Positions 44,073-54,624 of a stretch of 64,000 nucleotides of DNA are shown here, piece after piece (the stretch's first letter is position 1; each line of letters begins with the position of its first letter). The notes below the pieces were generated by a model. The model was not told where the DNA came from. It made no database searches and worked only from the letters and a program-made list of their open reading frames with translations. A program made the position numbers and the translations under genes. The stretch comes from Pseudo-nitzschia pungens. Taxonomy: Eukaryota; Bacillariophyta; Bacillariophyceae; Bacillariales; Bacillariaceae. The stretch covers positions 1,984,001-2,048,000 of the forward strand of contig CM074766.1 in assembly GCA_037355855.1 (NCBI GenBank), given 5' to 3'.

Positions 44073-45949
44073 ATGAGTTTCACCAGGCAACACCGCTTGA
44101 GTCTCTTCCTCGCACTCGCTGCGATTTTTGCGTGTGGTCCGTTCGGAACCTCTTTTCTGCTACGACCAACGAATTTGGGGTCTCACACATCTGCATTTGA
44201 CAGAACGAGAGCAATCACGTATTCCTCCACCCCGTTCTCTTCACCGGGCGGCGGTAACAACGGCCGGAACGAAAAAAACAACTCCCGAAAAGCGAAGAAA
44301 TCGGTGACCGATCGAACACAGGAAGAAGCCATTAGCTTGATCCAGGATATCGTGAGAGCTGCAGTGGATGCTGGACCGCAGGCCGGGCCAGCCAGGACAC
44401 TCCAAGCCTACAGGGCGTTTTCGGAAACCATTCGCGAATTTTTGCCCAGATTCGGACAAGCCCCGACCGCGTTCTCGCCACCCAAAGCCTTGCGGACACT
44501 CTTCGAAAAGCTTGGGGCGACGTATGTAAAGCTGGGACAGGTACGTTCCCCTTTGCCCATCGTGTTCTACCTTTTCTCATGTATCACGTGGAATTTTTCT
44601 TCGGGCTCTCCGTGTTTCATTTTCCGGTGAAACGAACCTTCGCCCTATCATCTCGTTGCTACTCGTTTTGTTACCGAATCCAACCATGTTGCGCTGCTCT
44701 CGTTGTCATCGCTGTCCGCTGTCCGCAGTTCGTAGCATCGAGTCCTACCATTTTTCCAAAAGAATACGTTCTGGAGTTTCAAAAGCTCCTCGACAAGACG
44801 GAGCCCGTAGAATGGCGAATAATCAAACGGGTCATTGAAAAGGATCTGGGTCCGATCTCTAGGACATTCGAATATGTTGATCAGAAACCACTTGCTTCTG
44901 CGTCTATCGCCCAGGTCCATGCGGCCAGACTAAAGACCGGAGAAGACGTCGTCATCAAGGTCCAAAAACCAGGTATCGATGCTTCCCTCAAGGCCGATCT
45001 GAGTTTTGTGTATGTGGCCTCGAGAGTTTTAGAATTCTTGCAACCCGACTGGGAGCGCACGTCCTTGTCTGGCGTTGTCGGAGACATTCGGTCGTCCATG
45101 CTGGAAGAATTAGATTTTACAAAAGAGGCGAGAAACACAGAAGAGTTCCGCAGCTATTTGGCCCAAAATAATCTATTGAACAAAGCCACAGCACCCAAGG
45201 TGTTTCAGGAATTCACCACAAAGAAGGTGTTTACCATGGAACGTCTTCACGGAATATCCATGCTTGACGAAGAAACCATCTCTCGAGTGACGAAGGATCC
45301 GGAAGTGGGCCAACAAGCTATCATCACTGCATTGAATATTTGGACACAATCGGTGATGCAAATGCCATGGTTTCATGCCGACGTGCACGCAGGTAACCTT
45401 CTCCTCTTGGATGACGGTCGTATCGGCTTCATTGATTTCGGTATTGTTGGCCGAGTGAGCGACAAGACATTCAAGGCAGTCAATGAATTGAGCACTTCAC
45501 TTACACTTGGAGACTACAAAGGCATGGCCCAGGCTCTGTGCAACATGGGAGCCACAGACGAAGAAGTCGATGTCGACAAGTTTGGTCGTGATATCGAGAC
45601 CGTAATGCAACGAATCGCGAATGTTCAGCCGGATATCACCATCACAGAAATGTCGGACGGTTCTGTAGGAGGAAGCCTCGATTTTGACGAGACAGAGATT
45701 ACGAATCTGCTCTTGGAACTTGTTGAGATCACGGAAGACAATGGTCTCAAGCTCCCACGAGAGTTTGGCCTCCTCGTGAAACAAAGTCTCTATTTCGATC
45801 GTTACCTGAAAATTCTCGCTCCCGAATTAGACGTAATGAGCGATTCTAGGGTCAGCGGACTCGGAGAGCAATCACTCGAGGGAGCAAGCGTGCCGAGGGT
45901 GAACGGATCGGCCGGAAACACGGACGACTCGGTCGTGATCGACGTGTAA
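44073..45949 (+). CDS. ABC1/UbiB-family atypical kinase, plastid-targeted
   Basis: Exons 44073-44540 and 44729-45949, phase 0, 562 residues. A signal peptide (LSLFLALAAIFACGPFGTSF) with a Phe boundary and Ser/Arg-rich transit region points to the plastid. Family motifs are complete: KLGQF (the intron lies between Q and F), the Ala-rich loop PLASASIAQVHAA, VIKVQKPG with the nucleotide Lys, the ELDFTKEARN Glu, FHADVHAGNLLLL and IGFIDFG. In chloroplasts ABC1K proteins regulate prenylquinone metabolism and plastoglobule function. Which ABC1K subgroup this is cannot be told by eye. Confidence 0.9.
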
Positions 45950-46249
45950 CAAACCAAATGAAGATGTGGAGTGATACTTTGTGGCACGATGTATAGCGCA
46001 ACTGGCAACTTAATTTTTTTCGATCAACCATCGACGTTTGATTATATAATTTCCACATATTTTGATTGTGATGTTTTAAACAAAAAAATACTGCACCACT
46101 AAGCTGATCTACCCTCTACTCGGAACACAAATCGAAACCGAACCGAATTGTAACCGTGTCGTTGGAATAACTACAAGATGATGATTGCACCAAGTCAAAT
46201 TTTTGACTCTAGTTTAATTCTTGTCTTTCCCACTTGCATGGTGACATTC
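45950..46249. other. Short convergent spacer
   Basis: Shared 3' region of the ABC1 kinase and ClpS genes; AT-rich, nothing recognised. Confidence 0.4.
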
Positions 46250-46747
46250 TTAAAGACCACCTCCAGAGTGACCACCCTCAAAGTCTTTGTCGGGGGAAAT
46301 ACTGACAGTAAGCCCCTGCCGTTGAAGCCCCAAGCAGAACTGTTCGGCTTGTTTCTTCCACGTCTTTGTCACGGTAGCTTTTCCAACTCCGTGGGTTTCG
46401 ACGCAGATTTCAAAGGATGCAGCACGATCCAAGGTTCCCACAACTTTACTGAGACTTCGAATCACGTAGTTGAAAGTGTGGACTTCGTCGTTGTGAAGAA
46501 CAACTCGCCACATCTCTTCCTTTTTCTCTTCCTGCTCGCTTTCTTCCTCCGTTCTATCTTTCGTAATGGTGGTACGTTTCGACTTTCGACTTTTTTCTTG
46601 TTCAGCCATGTAAAGTTGGGTTGAGGAAGCTGCAGAAGTCAATATTTGTCTGTTGACGGCGGACGGCGACAAAGGAGAGAAGCCGTTGGCTAGTGCCACG
46701 AGGCATCCAACAAGTACAGCGAAAAGTGGAATATTTCTGACGAACAT
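46250..46747 (-). CDS. clpS: ClpS protease adaptor, plastid-targeted
   Basis: 165 residues from ATG 46747. The signal peptide (FAVLVGCLVALANGFSPLSP) with a GF cleavage context is typical for secondary-plastid import. After an acidic, Lys-rich linker the ClpS core starts at WRVVLHNDEVHTFNYVIRSL; the HNDxxTxxxV pocket that holds the N-degron is intact. It continues with VETHGVGKATVTKTWKKQAE and LQRQGLTVSI. ClpS delivers N-degron substrates to the stromal ClpC/ClpP protease. Single exon; convergent with the ABC1 kinase gene. Confidence 0.9.
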   Translation of the reverse strand: MFVRNIPLFAVLVGCLVALANGFSPLSPSAVNRQILTSAASSTQLYMAEQEKSRKSKRTTITKDRTEEESEQEEKKEEMWRVVLHNDEVHTFNYVIRSLSKVVGTLDRAASFEICVETHGVGKATVTKTWKKQAEQFCLGLQRQGLTVSISPDKDFEGGHSGGGL

Positions 46748-49097
46748 TTTGAGACTGAACCAATGAGTATGAGTTACTTCTGCTTCGATGATAGTTTTAA
46801 TGGAACCACTTTAGGAAAAAATGTGAGACGAGATGCGAGTGCGTTTCTAAGTCGTTGTTTATGCCAAGTTCTACAGACCACTCTTCGAATCGAAAAGATT
46901 ACAACATACGATACGGTAAACCTTACATTATTTTTTGATCTACGGACCGCACTTGCCTCTCCTAGTAAAAAATCCTCGTTCATGTCCGTGTACAAGTAAT
47001 CTTACTCGTACCGGGAATCTCACCTTCTGATGTACTACGTATTCTTAGATTGAAGATGACACACGTCAACAGGTCGAAGGAGAGACGCTGCATCAACGAT
47101 CCTCGTGACTAACCCACACGCAAAAGTCAGAAGCTACTACGTTCCAGCACTGACAATACGAGCAGAAACATCTTTCATTTTCGACGCTATCTCTTCTCCC
47201 GCCGAAAGAAGAATTTTTCCTACCGTGTTCCTTCTTCGCAATGATGACGATAGCCTAAATTTATTGATTGCGTCGACGTCCACGTGGAGATTGCATCTTG
47301 TGCATGTTTCATTCCTTTAGCCTCGCGATTAATCCAATGAGTCGATGTGGGATTGGTAGCCCTCCATGTATCAACAACGTAAGATCTTACGTACGGTAAG
47401 ATTATGAACTTGTACGAGTAAAATTGTAGGTCCTACTTTGATACAGAACGCATATTACGATTCATTCATTCCCCGAAATACGAAGTAAATGGAATACGTA
47501 AAGTCTTACTTCGTAAGATTACTTCGTAGTAAGAATAACTAATACGTAGTACTTAACTAAGATTAAGGTTACCAGTACTACGTAAGTTACTTCGTACAAT
47601 TAATCGTACTTGTGCTCGTAATATTTAAGGTTACTACCTCATGCTGTCGCATGACAGAGTTCCTTTTTCTAGCAAAGAAGTTCCCTTTTTTGTTTGTCAC
47701 AGCTCAAAAGAGGTGAAACTGCGATACAATTATTCTCATCAAATATTCTTCTTCTCTGGTTCTCAACTTCTATTTCCTTGCGATCAATTGATGCACCGAC
47801 CGACTTAGAGCGTCAGCAGAAGGTACCAGTATTTCTTTTTCAACTTGAAAATCCTAATGAAAACGGTCTTTGGAAACCTGTAGTATGTTCTATTGTCAAT
47901 AATATCCCCATTATTTGAGAGTTTATTGAGAGTAATGAGGATTAGTTTGATGCATGACAGTGTGAGAACTTTCCTTCTTTTTCGATATGAAAAGTAGTAA
48001 GATCCTACCGGTATACTAGTACGAAGGATTATTTTTTAAGACCTAAGGTTAAACCTTACCCCACGAGTATTTTTTTTTTTTTTCAAGAAGACCACAGGCA
48101 ACTCTGGATGACTCATAAGATCTTACTCACATTCTGGTACGTGACAATGAAAAGTGTTTTAGGCTCACAGTGGGTAGTGGTACTTACGGTACGGTATGGT
48201 ATCACGGCAAAAGTATTTTACGAAACAAGACTCGTATATCAAGACTGAACCTTATCTTCGTAAGAAGGCAATTGTATTTTTACATGTTGTATTGGGATTC
48301 CGTGAAATTACAAACGAACCAGTCAGGAGTTTGCATGTAAGACTGCGTGCAAGTACCAATATTATGGCTTCAGTTCGCTATTCAATCAAGTGTTCTGCAA
48401 AGATTCTCCTTCCGCTATCAGAAAATATCATTAGTCATTGTTACTAGCGTCAAATTCTGGTCATAATGCAAAACGAATGTCAACAAGACGACTTCCGATA
48501 GTACGATTAGGTCCTGTCATGAAAGTTCCACCGTAAGTACACCTGACTTATCCTATGTTGCACATACTTCATTCATTTTTAAAATACGCTGTAACTGTAC
48601 GGTATTCGTACCGTACGGGTAATCTTACCTTATTTCTTTTCCATAGCACTAGAAAAAAGCTTCATGAAAAGTAAAATTCCACCGGAAGCAATTTTTTCAT
48701 CAAAGTTGCGAAGTATTGCACTTAGCGAACAGTAGCGAACAACATCCACGAACCGGTATGCATTATCTTGAACTTGAAACATGCATTATTTCAACTTAAG
48801 CCCAAATCGTCAACGGAAGAATGAAGGTGGAAATACGGGTCTTATTGACAAGAAGAAGATGTGTTCCAGTGTTTCGAGAATTTTTTCATGACCCAAATCG
48901 TCTTGGGAAGGATGTGTGCCAGTTATCTAAGTGATTGTCAAAAGCAAGTCCTTTCAACTTCAAACATGCATGGATCACGGATGTCACATAACACGAAACC
49001 CGACAATTTCAAACGGAAACATCACTTGCTCCAGACACACTCTGAATAACACATAACCGATACCTTTATACCATCTGCTAATTTACTTGCATTCACA
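46748..49097. other. Long intergenic spacer saturated with short palindromic motifs
   Basis: About 2.3 kb with no supported gene. Motif clusters at 46895-47040, 47380-47640 (densest in the window: CGTAAGATCTTACGTACGGT and ACTTCGTAAGATTACTTCGT), 48000-48060, 48180-48200 and 48596-48640. A T-run lies at 48068-48083. Open frames of 60-83 codons (48196-48447, 48861-49049) show no motif. Confidence 0.5.
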
Positions 49098-49709
49098 ATG
49101 GCTCCCTTGATTCATGATGTCGATTTCTCACTCGCAAGCCATGAGAACACGATCGAACAACCGAAGACAATATTTGCCCCACTTCACGAAAACTCCAACG
49201 CTACATCGCGACGTGTCTCTTTCGGCGTCATGGTTGCTACGTATGAAGTAATGAATCGCGAAGATTACACTTCCGAAGAGAAAAAAGCAACGTGGTTCGA
49301 CAGTAACGATATGCGCCGAATGAAAGAAAGCGCCAGATCCGAGGCGAAGCTTGCAGAATCCGGCCTTCTCGTTCAGGGCGATGATGTCTCCCTCCGCGGC
49401 CTCGAAGGCAGAACAAGAGACGGAATGAAAAGAAAGCGACGAAATCGCATGAATGCATATGCTGCTGTTTTCTTTGAAATCGATTGCCAAGATCAAGAAG
49501 GGTTTATCGATGAGGAATTGATTGCGGATGCATACTTCACTCATTCCGAGCATTGTTCCATGACTGCACGAATGATCGGCAAACGGGACGAAAAGGAAGC
49601 GATGGAAAACTTCCGAACACAAAAGAAAGATTTCTTTGGAAAAAACTTTTACGACACATTAGTTGGTCTTTCAACGACTGAAGGATCTTTGGCAAGCTCA
49701 GCAGCATAG
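49098..49709 (+). CDS. Small conserved diatom-type protein of unknown function
   Basis: 203 residues, single exon, ATG 49098. Contains VSFGVMVATYEVMNREDYTS followed by EEKKATWFDSNDMRRMKES, then LRGLEGRTRDGMKRKRRNRM and an acidic helical C-terminus. The pattern VxFxxxVxxxExxxxxDYTxEExxxxWF followed by a GLE(G/x)R segment recurs, as I recall, in an expanded family of short diatom proteins without known function; that family statement is from memory. Mostly helical and basic in the middle, with no signal peptide, so probably cytosolic or nuclear. Confidence 0.6.
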   Translation: MAPLIHDVDFSLASHENTIEQPKTIFAPLHENSNATSRRVSFGVMVATYEVMNREDYTSEEKKATWFDSNDMRRMKESARSEAKLAESGLLVQGDDVSLRGLEGRTRDGMKRKRRNRMNAYAAVFFEIDCQDQEGFIDEELIADAYFTHSEHCSMTARMIGKRDEKEAMENFRTQKKDFFGKNFYDTLVGLSTTEGSLASSAA

Positions 49710-51600
49710 ATATTTCCGCTGTTGATGCAACTGACTTCCCGAACAATTACTTCATAGAATACAGCTAAAATATTAAAATAGATTCCTCGTAACAAATCCA
49801 CATCCGATAATTAGGTCTTCTCTCTTCGCTACTAGGTCTCATGAAAGAATAAATTCAAATGAAGCAATTGTATTCTCTTCCGGCATGTCGCGTGATTTGG
49901 GTCCTACAAAAATTTTTGCAAGACCGGGACAAGAGAAGGTGCACTACCAGCAGTAGTAGCATTACTACCGTACTACTCGCAAGATAATAACACCATATCC
50001 ATCAAATGTATGACGCCGGTAAAAGCATTGAAACCTATCGGTATTGTTGCTGCAATCATTCAATCATTATTTTTTTAAAAAAAGGCCTCCTGGTCAATAA
50101 TAGGTAGTACTAGTAGTAGTAGTAGTAGTAGTACATACTATCGATGTTGGAAAAGTTATTGAACTTCAATTTGACGACACCAGCAGGATAAAAAAGATAC
50201 TAGAAATAATAGTTCGTTTACCACTAAGACCTACTATTTCTTTGAAATAAATATTCTTTGGTCAGAACAATTGATGGTGGCACCTACTAGTATCATCCTA
50301 GTAAAAACTCAATCATCCATGATTGTTTGGGCTCACGGCATTTAAATTGAAACAATAGTCTAGTACTTGTTGTAAGGATGCATCACCAGCATCAGTCTTT
50401 GCTCCCAGCACCTTGCTGTGCCGTTTGCGACTATTTCCTCCAAGTTCTTGTCAGATCTTTTCCAAGGCACTAGTAATACTAGTAGTAGTATTGTGAATAA
50501 CAAAATGACGACTACTATTAGTATCTACCACCAGCAAAAGTAACAGTACTACTAGTAGCACTAGTACCTAATGAAAGATTTGTACTACTACTACTACTAC
50601 TGCTAGTAGTAGTAATACCATAGGGCCAGTCGTCTCCATCCCACCCCCACCATCTTTGTCTTTGTTTCTGGTAATTTTCACGCCAGCGATGCACTCTGAA
50701 GTTGAATTTCTACTCACACAATGTTACGGAGTATTTTTTGTCTGCAATGGTAAATTACTCGTACTGGTTTTTGTCAGCAATGGTAACTTCCCTGGAAGTA
50801 TTACCTTGTAGTAATAGTATCAGGTTCACGTATCGGTAGCAAGAAGTAAGAGAATCGTTCGAACCTTACATCATGTTCATGCCCTTAAGTGGTACTTCTA
50901 GTCATTATGACGTCATACCTACTCGTAATTTTACTGGCAATTCTCTTCAATTCAAGGCGGTGCTCGGAACGCAGATAAGATCTTACTACAATCAAAGTCG
51001 AAGGGAACGCAGATAAGGTTTACCGTAGGGTATTTTTAGGCGAAATTCTTTGAGAGGTAATCTTACGCTAACCTGGTAAAAAACCAAAATGGGGATGAAT
51101 TCGGTACGCAAATCCGTTAATGAAAACAGATGATACTTCCCGCTGTATCCGCATACCGGTACAGTTAGGCGCTTCATGGTAAAATTACAAGTACCGGTAC
51201 TCGTACAGGTAGGTAAGATTATGTTGGGCAAGACACAGGTCACCGCAACTGCAGGATGCGGGTGGGGACACGCCCGCACCACCACGCGCACCACCTGTGA
51301 ACTTGCCGCGCGCGCCGTGACGAGCACTACGACGTATGTGAGGAAGGTCCCAATGGTAGGTAGGTAAGTGTCACGAGAGGGCCGACAGCGCGCGTACCGT
51401 AGACGGGCACAACGCGGTGCCCGCACAAGGTACGCAGCCGCTATCGGGCACGGAGGTGCGGGACGATGCCTTCCCCATCTGCTCACCTCATTGTCCCTTG
51501 GCCAACACCAAGCCGACGACAATGAGGAGTGCTGTTCCCTGTGGGAGCGGATCAACAAACCTATTCCTTTCTCCCCAGCCATACACCTCCACACAATACA
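49710..51600. other. Gene-free spacer with microsatellites, then left flank of the retroelement
   Basis: No supported gene. TAC/GTA microsatellites at 50102-50136, 50468-50490, 50550-50570 and 50582-50615; motif copies at 50750-51060 and 51110-51240. Composition changes from AT-rich to C-rich at about 51240-51370, where the YR retroelement probably begins; its exact left end was not found. Confidence 0.45.
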
Positions 51601-51629
51601 CACCAATACCAACACCACCCACGCCCACA

Positions 51630-51830
51630 CGCTGGCTACCCCAGCACGCTGGCTACCCCAGCCCCCGATCCAGCCGATCACGATCCTGCCGATCAACCCC
51701 GGACCACACCGTGCCCCCCCGCTGGCTACCCCAGCACACTAACCACCCCAACACCACCTCGATCCTGTCGATCACCCCGATCCTATCGATCACGATCCTG
51801 TCGATCACGATCCTGTCGATCACTCCCACC
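51630..51830. repeat. Short tandem repeats in the retroelement leader
   Basis: GCTGGCTACCCCAGCAC occurs at 51631, 51648 (one-base variants) and 51721. A 15-bp unit CGATCCTGTCGATCA is repeated about four times between 51759 and 51823, with related copies near 51666. The units are themselves partly palindromic (GATC cores). Confidence 0.75.
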
Positions 51831-52031
51831 CCGTCGCCAACACCACGCGACTCCCCACTGGTTGGCTACCCCATCCATACTCCCGCCACCCGGTCCCGCC
51901 GACCACCCGCCCCGGACTACCCGCCCCACCAACCAAAAAACGCGGTTTCCCCTATCCCCTACACCGAGATACCCCCGCGCGCCAGCCCCAAACTTTTGAC
52001 ACCAACCCTGACACCACCCCTCGCCAACCAG

Positions 52032-52085
52032 AGCGATCGAACCGTTGACACATCCCCTAGCGATCGAACCGTTGACACATTCCCT
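52032..52085. repeat. 27-bp tandem duplication before ORF1
   Basis: AGCGATCGAACCGTTGACAC followed by ATCCCCT, then a second copy with ATTCCCT, period 27 bp. It lies 135 bp upstream of the ORF1 start. Confidence 0.8.
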
Positions 52086-52217
52086 CGCCAGCCCCTCCCT
52101 GACACTTAACCTCGCCACTCCACAACTTCCCACCCAACCCCTCCCCTGCGCATCCACTCCCCCACTCTCACAAACCCGATCTCATTCAACCACACAAACA
52201 AGTCCCGAATATACACC

Positions 52218-54548
52218 ATGCCCTCCATCCCGGAACTCGCCCAGCTCCAGATGCGTTGCCTATCTTCCGGCTTCCTGAATTTCTCCGACGCCCCACCGAC
52301 CAACCGCAACACCACCGACAATACCCGCAAATCATTCCTCCTCTCCCTCGGAAAAGCAGCAAACGTCGCCCACCGTTCCAACTTGTTGAACACCCTACAC
52401 CCCAGGTACGCATACCTCGACGAACACCACGTCCTCCAGTGTATCCACTCCCTCGTCGCGTGGACGGCCGATGACGACACCCTTCACTACGTTGGCATTC
52501 CGTCCGACTCCATCCAATCCGACACCCTCGTCGCCATTCCCCCGTCCTCCTTCCACACGAGCTTCCTTGGTATTGCCCCCCAAACCTCCGCCACACTTTT
52601 CCGAACCTGGACCGATCCAACCCACCTCCCCGACAGTTTCATGAGCGCCACTGATTCTAAGACACAGGTTGGTCCCACCGACCTCGGCCACGACGGGACG
52701 GCCGCCACCACCCCCCAGTTCGTCCTCCTACCTACCATGTGGCCCGCCACACTCGCCATCCCCACAGGCACCCGTCTCGGCGAACCCCTCCCTCCCAACA
52801 CCTATGACGAAGGATTCACTGCTTGGTGGAAAGCCCTCTGTTTCCTCCACACCAAGAACTCCGGCCACAGCCTCCACACCCACCACCAACTCTTCCACAA
52901 AGAAAATTGGACCAAAGAAGGACAAAGCGGCCACACCATCCTCACCCAACTCCCACAGAACGACCTCAACCCACTCCCGACCCGCCTACAACCTTCCAAC
53001 CCTACCCCCTCCTGTGTGGACGCCTCCCAACCACTAATACTCGGAATCCGCCTCGCCCGCCTACGCGACCTCTGCTCTGCCCTACCCCTGGCCACCCCTG
53101 CCACCGGCAATCCCGAGACCCCACGCACCGACCCTCCCCCACCGGGACAATTTACCCACGCCGAGATGCGCACACTCCTCACCGAGGTTGTCCGCACTAC
53201 AGGCACATCCCCGTCCACCGCGCGCAGCGATGACGACCGCACCACCCTCACTCGACCGGCACTCTCCTGGAGTGCAGCCCTTGCCCGGATCGAGGGGGAG
53301 GGCGCCACGCTCACCGTACGCCACGCCACACTCTACCCTACCATTATCGAAATCTTCAACAACAAAAACGTTTCCCAACAGGTCGAGATCTTCAACGGCG
53401 AGCTCTCCCGCATGCAAACCAAATGTCACACCGAGAAAACCCTTACCTACAACCGCATCACCCGCGGCATGTTTGACCGCACCCTCCTCAAAGTCATCAC
53501 CAACTTCATCGTCATCTCCTCCCCGCTTGGAGACAATGTCGACTGCCTCGATACCGCATTCTCGATCTTCAATCTCCTCCGCGTTCCCCCGAACAGCAAC
53601 TCCTTTCAGTCCCGGACCCAATCGGTCCGCTCCTACGAATCCGAGGCGCTCCACGAAGAAAACTCCCGTCGACGCACCCGTACTACCAACACTACCCTCT
53701 TCATCGACGGCTCCCAAACCCACCCTAACGATGAGATTTATGCCGGCCACAACCTCCTCCTCTTCCTCCGCACCCTCTCCAAAGACGCCGAACAAAGTGT
53801 TCTGTACAAAGGCATCGAACAACTCCTCAACACTATGACCGCACCACGCACATCGGCGTGGCTCGAACGCACGGTCCAGACCCAACCCCACCTCCGACAC
53901 AGCATGATCACCATGCTCCAGGAAGGTATGGTCGCCGTCCTCGTCCTTGCACAAATCCCGGAAGTCCTTACCCACGTCTCCACCGATGCCCCATTGCCCT
54001 CCAAGGGCTACGTCAGTGCTCGCGACAATTTCAACGCCCTCAACCGACTCATTGAGCAGGCAACATACGGCCAGCACCTCAATACTTTCTCTACCCCTCC
54101 CGCGACTTTCTTCTGGTGGGAAAACCACAGACGCGTCGCCGACCGCGCCCGCTCCCGGTCCTCCCACGAGCCTGACAACCCCCGCGACAGCAAGAAACCT
54201 CGCCATACCCCGTCCGGCACCACCGGCCCCCAACGCGCCGACCACTCCCGCACCCCCTCGCCGGCCGACGACAAAGACAAAGCCCGTGGCCTCTTCACCC
54301 TCACCTCGGGTACCTCCCGCCCCCGCTACGACGAACCTTTCGGCAAGAAAGGCACCCGCCTCTGCATGAGCGCTAGCTTTGTGGGCTTCCAGTGCACATA
54401 CGGTGACTCCTGCAAGTTCTTCCACGCGCACACTTGGAAAGGACTCTCCGCTGCCGACAAGGAAAAGGCCAAGCAGTATGTCACCAAGCATGCCGTCGTC
54501 GCTTTTGCCCCCAACAGCGGCGCCCCTTCCGACTCCGACCGAGGTTAG
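52218..54548 (+). CDS. YR retroelement ORF1, Gag-like with CCCH zinc finger
   Basis: 776 residues from ATG 52218. Most of the protein is unrecognised and helical, with Thr/Pro-rich linkers. A basic, Ser/Arg/Pro-rich stretch (about residues 640-700, RARSRSSHEPDNPRDSKKPR) precedes a finger at about 715-735: C-x8-C-x5-C-x3-H (CMSASFVGFQCTYGDSCKFF then H). Nucleic-acid binding by the finger and basic stretch fits a nucleocapsid role. ORF2 starts 76 bp downstream in another frame. A 508-codon antisense frame over this ORF results from the strong third-position C bias. Confidence 0.65.
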   Translation: MPSIPELAQLQMRCLSSGFLNFSDAPPTNRNTTDNTRKSFLLSLGKAANVAHRSNLLNTLHPRYAYLDEHHVLQCIHSLVAWTADDDTLHYVGIPSDSIQSDTLVAIPPSSFHTSFLGIAPQTSATLFRTWTDPTHLPDSFMSATDSKTQVGPTDLGHDGTAATTPQFVLLPTMWPATLAIPTGTRLGEPLPPNTYDEGFTAWWKALCFLHTKNSGHSLHTHHQLFHKENWTKEGQSGHTILTQLPQNDLNPLPTRLQPSNPTPSCVDASQPLILGIRLARLRDLCSALPLATPATGNPETPRTDPPPPGQFTHAEMRTLLTEVVRTTGTSPSTARSDDDRTTLTRPALSWSAALARIEGEGATLTVRHATLYPTIIEIFNNKNVSQQVEIFNGELSRMQTKCHTEKTLTYNRITRGMFDRTLLKVITNFIVISSPLGDNVDCLDTAFSIFNLLRVPPNSNSFQSRTQSVRSYESEALHEENSRRRTRTTNTTLFIDGSQTHPNDEIYAGHNLLLFLRTLSKDAEQSVLYKGIEQLLNTMTAPRTSAWLERTVQTQPHLRHSMITMLQEGMVAVLVLAQIPEVLTHVSTDAPLPSKGYVSARDNFNALNRLIEQATYGQHLNTFSTPPATFFWWENHRRVADRARSRSSHEPDNPRDSKKPRHTPSGTTGPQRADHSRTPSPADDKDKARGLFTLTSGTSRPRYDEPFGKKGTRLCMSASFVGFQCTYGDSCKFFHAHTWKGLSAADKEKAKQYVTKHAVVAFAPNSGAPSDSDRG

Positions 54549-54624
54549 TCCTCCCTCCCCTCTCCTCGTCCCCGCCCTTTTTGCCCTTCCTTTAACCCGT
54601 AATCCCATATGTTAACCCTTTACT

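Noticed and set aside
50992..51696. 234-codon minus-strand open frame at the left edge of the retroelement
   Set aside because: Crosses the composition boundary and the palindromic motif clusters, and has no recognisable domain.
51759..51823. Repeat array as CRISPR
   Set aside because: 15-bp units are contiguous without unique spacers and lie inside a eukaryotic retroelement leader.
53082..54608. 508-codon antisense open frame over retroelement ORF1
   Set aside because: It mirrors ORF1, whose third positions are almost all C, so stops on the other strand are rare. No domain or signal is visible in the translation.
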